Assembly: GCA_018241455.1 (NCBI GenBank)
Contig: JAFEDW010000094.1
Span: 1 to 7,829, forward strand
DNA: 7,829 bases
Source of the DNA: Pseudomonadota bacterium
GTDB lineage: Bacteria; Pseudomonadota; Gammaproteobacteria; Steroidobacterales; Steroidobacteraceae
Direction: 5' to 3'
Shown here: piece by piece, positions 6,769 to 7,829 of the stretch
Layout of the letters: every line of letters starts with the position of its first letter
Numbering within the stretch: position 1 is the first letter of the stretch
Notes under the pieces: generated by a model
The model's input: only the letters and a program-made list of their open reading frames with translations
Database searches by the model: none
What the model was told of the DNA's origin: nothing
Made by a program: the position numbers and the translations under genes

Positions 6769-7594
6769 CGTACTGGCGCTCGCGCCGTTCGCGGCGCTCC
6801 TGCGCCTCGAGGCTCAAGGTCGCCACGGGCCGGGCTTCGAGCCGCTTGATGCCGATTTCCTCGCCGGTTTCCAGGCAATAGCCGTAGCTGCCATCTTCGA
6901 CGCGCTTCAGCGCTTCGTCGATCTTGCGGATCAGCTTGCGCTCGCGGTCGCGGGTGCGCAGCTCCAGGCTGAACTCTTCTTCCTGCGTGGCGCGATCGTT
7001 CGGGTCCGGGAAGTTCGCCGCCTCGTCCTTCATGTGGGTGACGGTGCGATCGACCTCCATCATCAGATCATGCTTCCAGTTGGTCAGGATCTGGTGGAAA
7101 TGCTCCAGCTGCTGCTTGCCCATGTACTGCTCGCCGCGGCGGGCGACATAGGGTTTGACGTTTCGCGGGCCGGCCAGCAGGCTGCCCGGATCGGCACCAT
7201 CGACCTCGTCGGCCTCCGGCAGCGTTCGGACGCCGGTGCGAACGGTCGTGATGACCGGGAGCGGTGCGCTGCGGCCTGTTGCGGCGGCAGCCTTGCCCGT
7301 CGCCGCGGCCTTGGCCGGACGCTCGGGCGTGGCCGGGGCGGCGGCGGTCGCACGTGCAGCCGCCGGCGTGGCCTTGGCCGGCGCCGGATGTGCGGCTGCG
7401 GCTGCCTTGCCCGTCACCGCGGCCTTGGCCGGACGCGCCGCGCCGCGTGCAGCCGTGCGCCCGGCGTTGGCACGTTGCGCATTGGCCGGCGCCTTGCGGG
7501 TCTCGGCCCGGTGCGCGGCAGCCTTGCGCGCCGCAGGGCGGGCGGGGGGCTTGGCGGCTTTCCGGACTTTCGACGCGGGCTTTTTGCTGGCCAT
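6743..7594 (-). CDS. dksA: RNA polymerase-binding transcription factor DksA with long basic N-terminal extension
   Basis: DksA inserts its coiled coil into the RNA polymerase secondary channel and, with ppGpp, represses rRNA promoters and activates biosynthetic ones. Residues from about 148 onward match E. coli DksA: EQYMGKQQLEHF, VDRTVTHMKDEAANFPDP, ATQEEEFSLELRTRDRERK, GIKRLEARP. The coiled-coil tip residues Asp71/Asp74/Ala76 of E. coli are kept as Asp197/Asp200/Ala202. Of the four zinc-finger cysteines only Cys240 remains; the others are Thr243, Ser261 and Ala264. Residues 1-110 form an extension absent from E. coli (151 residues in all), with 48 Ala, 24 Lys/Arg and only 2 acidic residues, like histone-H1-like or AlgP tails. 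The ATG at 7594 has GGAG nine bases upstream. A later Met (158) would cut into the conserved region, so the long start is preferred. Confidence 0.95.
   Translation of the reverse strand: MASKKPASKVRKAAKPPARPAARKAAAHRAETRKAPANAQRANAGRTAARGAARPAKAAVTGKAAAAAHPAPAKATPAAARATAAAPATPERPAKAAATGKAAAATGRSAPLPVITTVRTGVRTLPEADEVDGADPGSLLAGPRNVKPYVARRGEQYMGKQQLEHFHQILTNWKHDLMMEVDRTVTHMKDEAANFPDPNDRATQEEEFSLELRTRDRERKLIRKIDEALKRVEDGSYGYCLETGEEIGIKRLEARPVATLSLEAQERRERRERQYGDRDDRYR
7287..7436 (-). repeat. Two 36-bp in-frame repeats in the dksA 5' region
   Basis: The 36-bp stretches 7287-7322 and 7401-7436 are identical at 34 positions and lie 114 bp (38 codons) apart in the same frame. They encode RPAKAAATGKAAAAT (residues 92-106) and RPAKAAVTGKAAAAA (54-68). 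The bases between them do not repeat. This looks like internal duplication in a low-complexity tail, a likely site of length variation between strains. Confidence 0.85.
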
Positions 7595-7649
7595 TTGTTG
7601 AAGCTCCAGGCGGACGGACTCGAGGGTGCTGGAAATTTTCGAGCGCGCG

Positions 7650-7677
7650 ATTATACCGGGGGTATGCGCGCTGTACA
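7650..7677 (-). promoter_or_regulatory. Predicted sigma70-type promoter of dksA
   Basis: Read on the - strand, a perfect TATAAT (7650-7655) follows TGTACA (7672-7677, 4/6 match to TTGACA) with a 16-bp spacer. Transcription should begin near 7643, giving a leader of about 48 nt before the ATG at 7594. The -35 box lies inside the 8-bp palindrome CTGTACAG (7671-7678). The discriminator after the -10 box (CGCGCGCTCG) is strongly GC-rich, as at promoters repressed by ppGpp/DksA, and would fit the negative autoregulation known for E. coli dksA. The site probably also drives gluQRS and phaR. Confidence 0.7.
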
Positions 7678-7708
7678 GTCCACGCCTTAGGTTGCCATTT
7701 GGCGTCAG

Positions 7709-7745
7709 AAAAGCCGGATTTCAGGGCAAAGTCACCGGATTCGGC
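7709..7745 (-). terminator. Weak possible terminator after queF
   Basis: On the - strand GCCGAAT (7739-7745) can pair with ATCCGGC (7713-7719) with one A-C mismatch, and TTTT (7709-7712) follows directly. The stem has six good pairs and a 19-nt loop and overlaps the queF stop codon. The shape is that of an intrinsic terminator, but the stem is weak, so this is only a candidate. Confidence 0.25.
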
Positions 7746-7829
7746 GCTTGCCAATGCGGGTGCCGGTGTTCGGCAATCACGCTCGTCGTGATGCCGCCGC
7801 GCACGTTGAACCGGGCCGTCAGGCGCATG
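7721..7829 (-). CDS. queF: Probable NADPH-dependent preQ0 reductase QueF, C-terminal end (5' part outside window)
   Basis: The frame is open from the right edge of the window and ends at TGA (7721-7723), giving about 35 visible residues. The segment ARFNVRGGITTSVIAEHRHP fits the QueF C-terminus: E. coli has ARYTRRGGLDINPWRS at the same place, and as I recall the single-domain (type I) QueF proteins of proteobacteria carry an RGGI...AEHR-like end. QueF reduces 7-cyano-7-deazaguanine to preQ1 in queuosine biosynthesis. The nitrile-binding Cys and the NADPH motif lie outside the window, so the call rests on a short tail plus context: gluQRS, which acts on queuosine-modified tRNA, lies two genes downstream. 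The ATG at 7828 is probably internal. Confidence 0.6.
   Translation of the reverse strand, partial: MRLTARFNVRGGITTSVIAEHRHPHWQAPNPVTLP

Noticed and set aside
7671..7678. CTGTACAG as a LexA (SOS) box
   Set aside because: The LexA site needs CTGT-N8-ACAG; here the half-sites abut with no spacer.
6533..7690. Open frame of 385 codons on the + strand opposite dksA
   Set aside because: It covers the clear dksA gene, its promoter and the start of gluQRS in antisense, and the Gly/Arg-rich translation reflects the Ala-rich dksA tail.

Overview
The window is a compact, GC-rich (roughly two thirds G+C by eye) piece of a gammaproteobacterial chromosome. The IF2, S15 and PNPase proteins read like close relatives of the E. 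coli ones. The Ala/Lys/Arg-rich N-terminal tail on DksA, the presence of a PhaR-type regulator and the high GC point away from enterics. A Xanthomonadales/Nevskiales/Steroidobacter-like lineage is a guess, not shown. No mobile element, CRISPR array, tRNA or rRNA was seen.

Layout. On the + strand (1-5492) lies the classical translation/RNA-decay cluster: the 3' part of infB (cut by the window's left edge), rbfA, truB, rpsO and pnp. infB-rbfA-truB are tightly packed, with a 20-nt gap and then an 11-nt overlap. rpsO has its own well-formed sigma70-type promoter just after truB, and a perfect hairpin separates rpsO from pnp. On the - strand (7829 down to 5505) lie the 3' end of a probable queF (cut by the right edge), dksA with its own promoter, gluQRS and a short phaR. 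The two strands converge at 5492/5505, where only 12 nt separate the stop codons; a GC-rich hairpin spans that junction.

How the genes work together. The + strand genes serve translation initiation (IF2), 30S maturation (RbfA, S15), tRNA psi55 modification (TruB) and 3'-5' RNA decay (PNPase). The - strand genes combine a stringent-response transcription factor (DksA), a tRNA-Asp queuosine-glutamylating enzyme (GluQRS), probably a queuosine-biosynthesis reductase (QueF), and a regulator normally tied to polyhydroxyalkanoate storage (PhaR).

Most of the window is ordinary core genome. The points most worth a second look are the DksA protein (only one of four zinc-finger cysteines kept, plus a 110-residue histone-H1-like tail with an internal repeat), the flanking of dksA by two queuosine-pathway genes, the very short PhaR, the GC-rich discriminators at the rpsO and dksA promoters, and the hairpin at the pnp/phaR junction. 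I found no convincing sign of a wholly new system.
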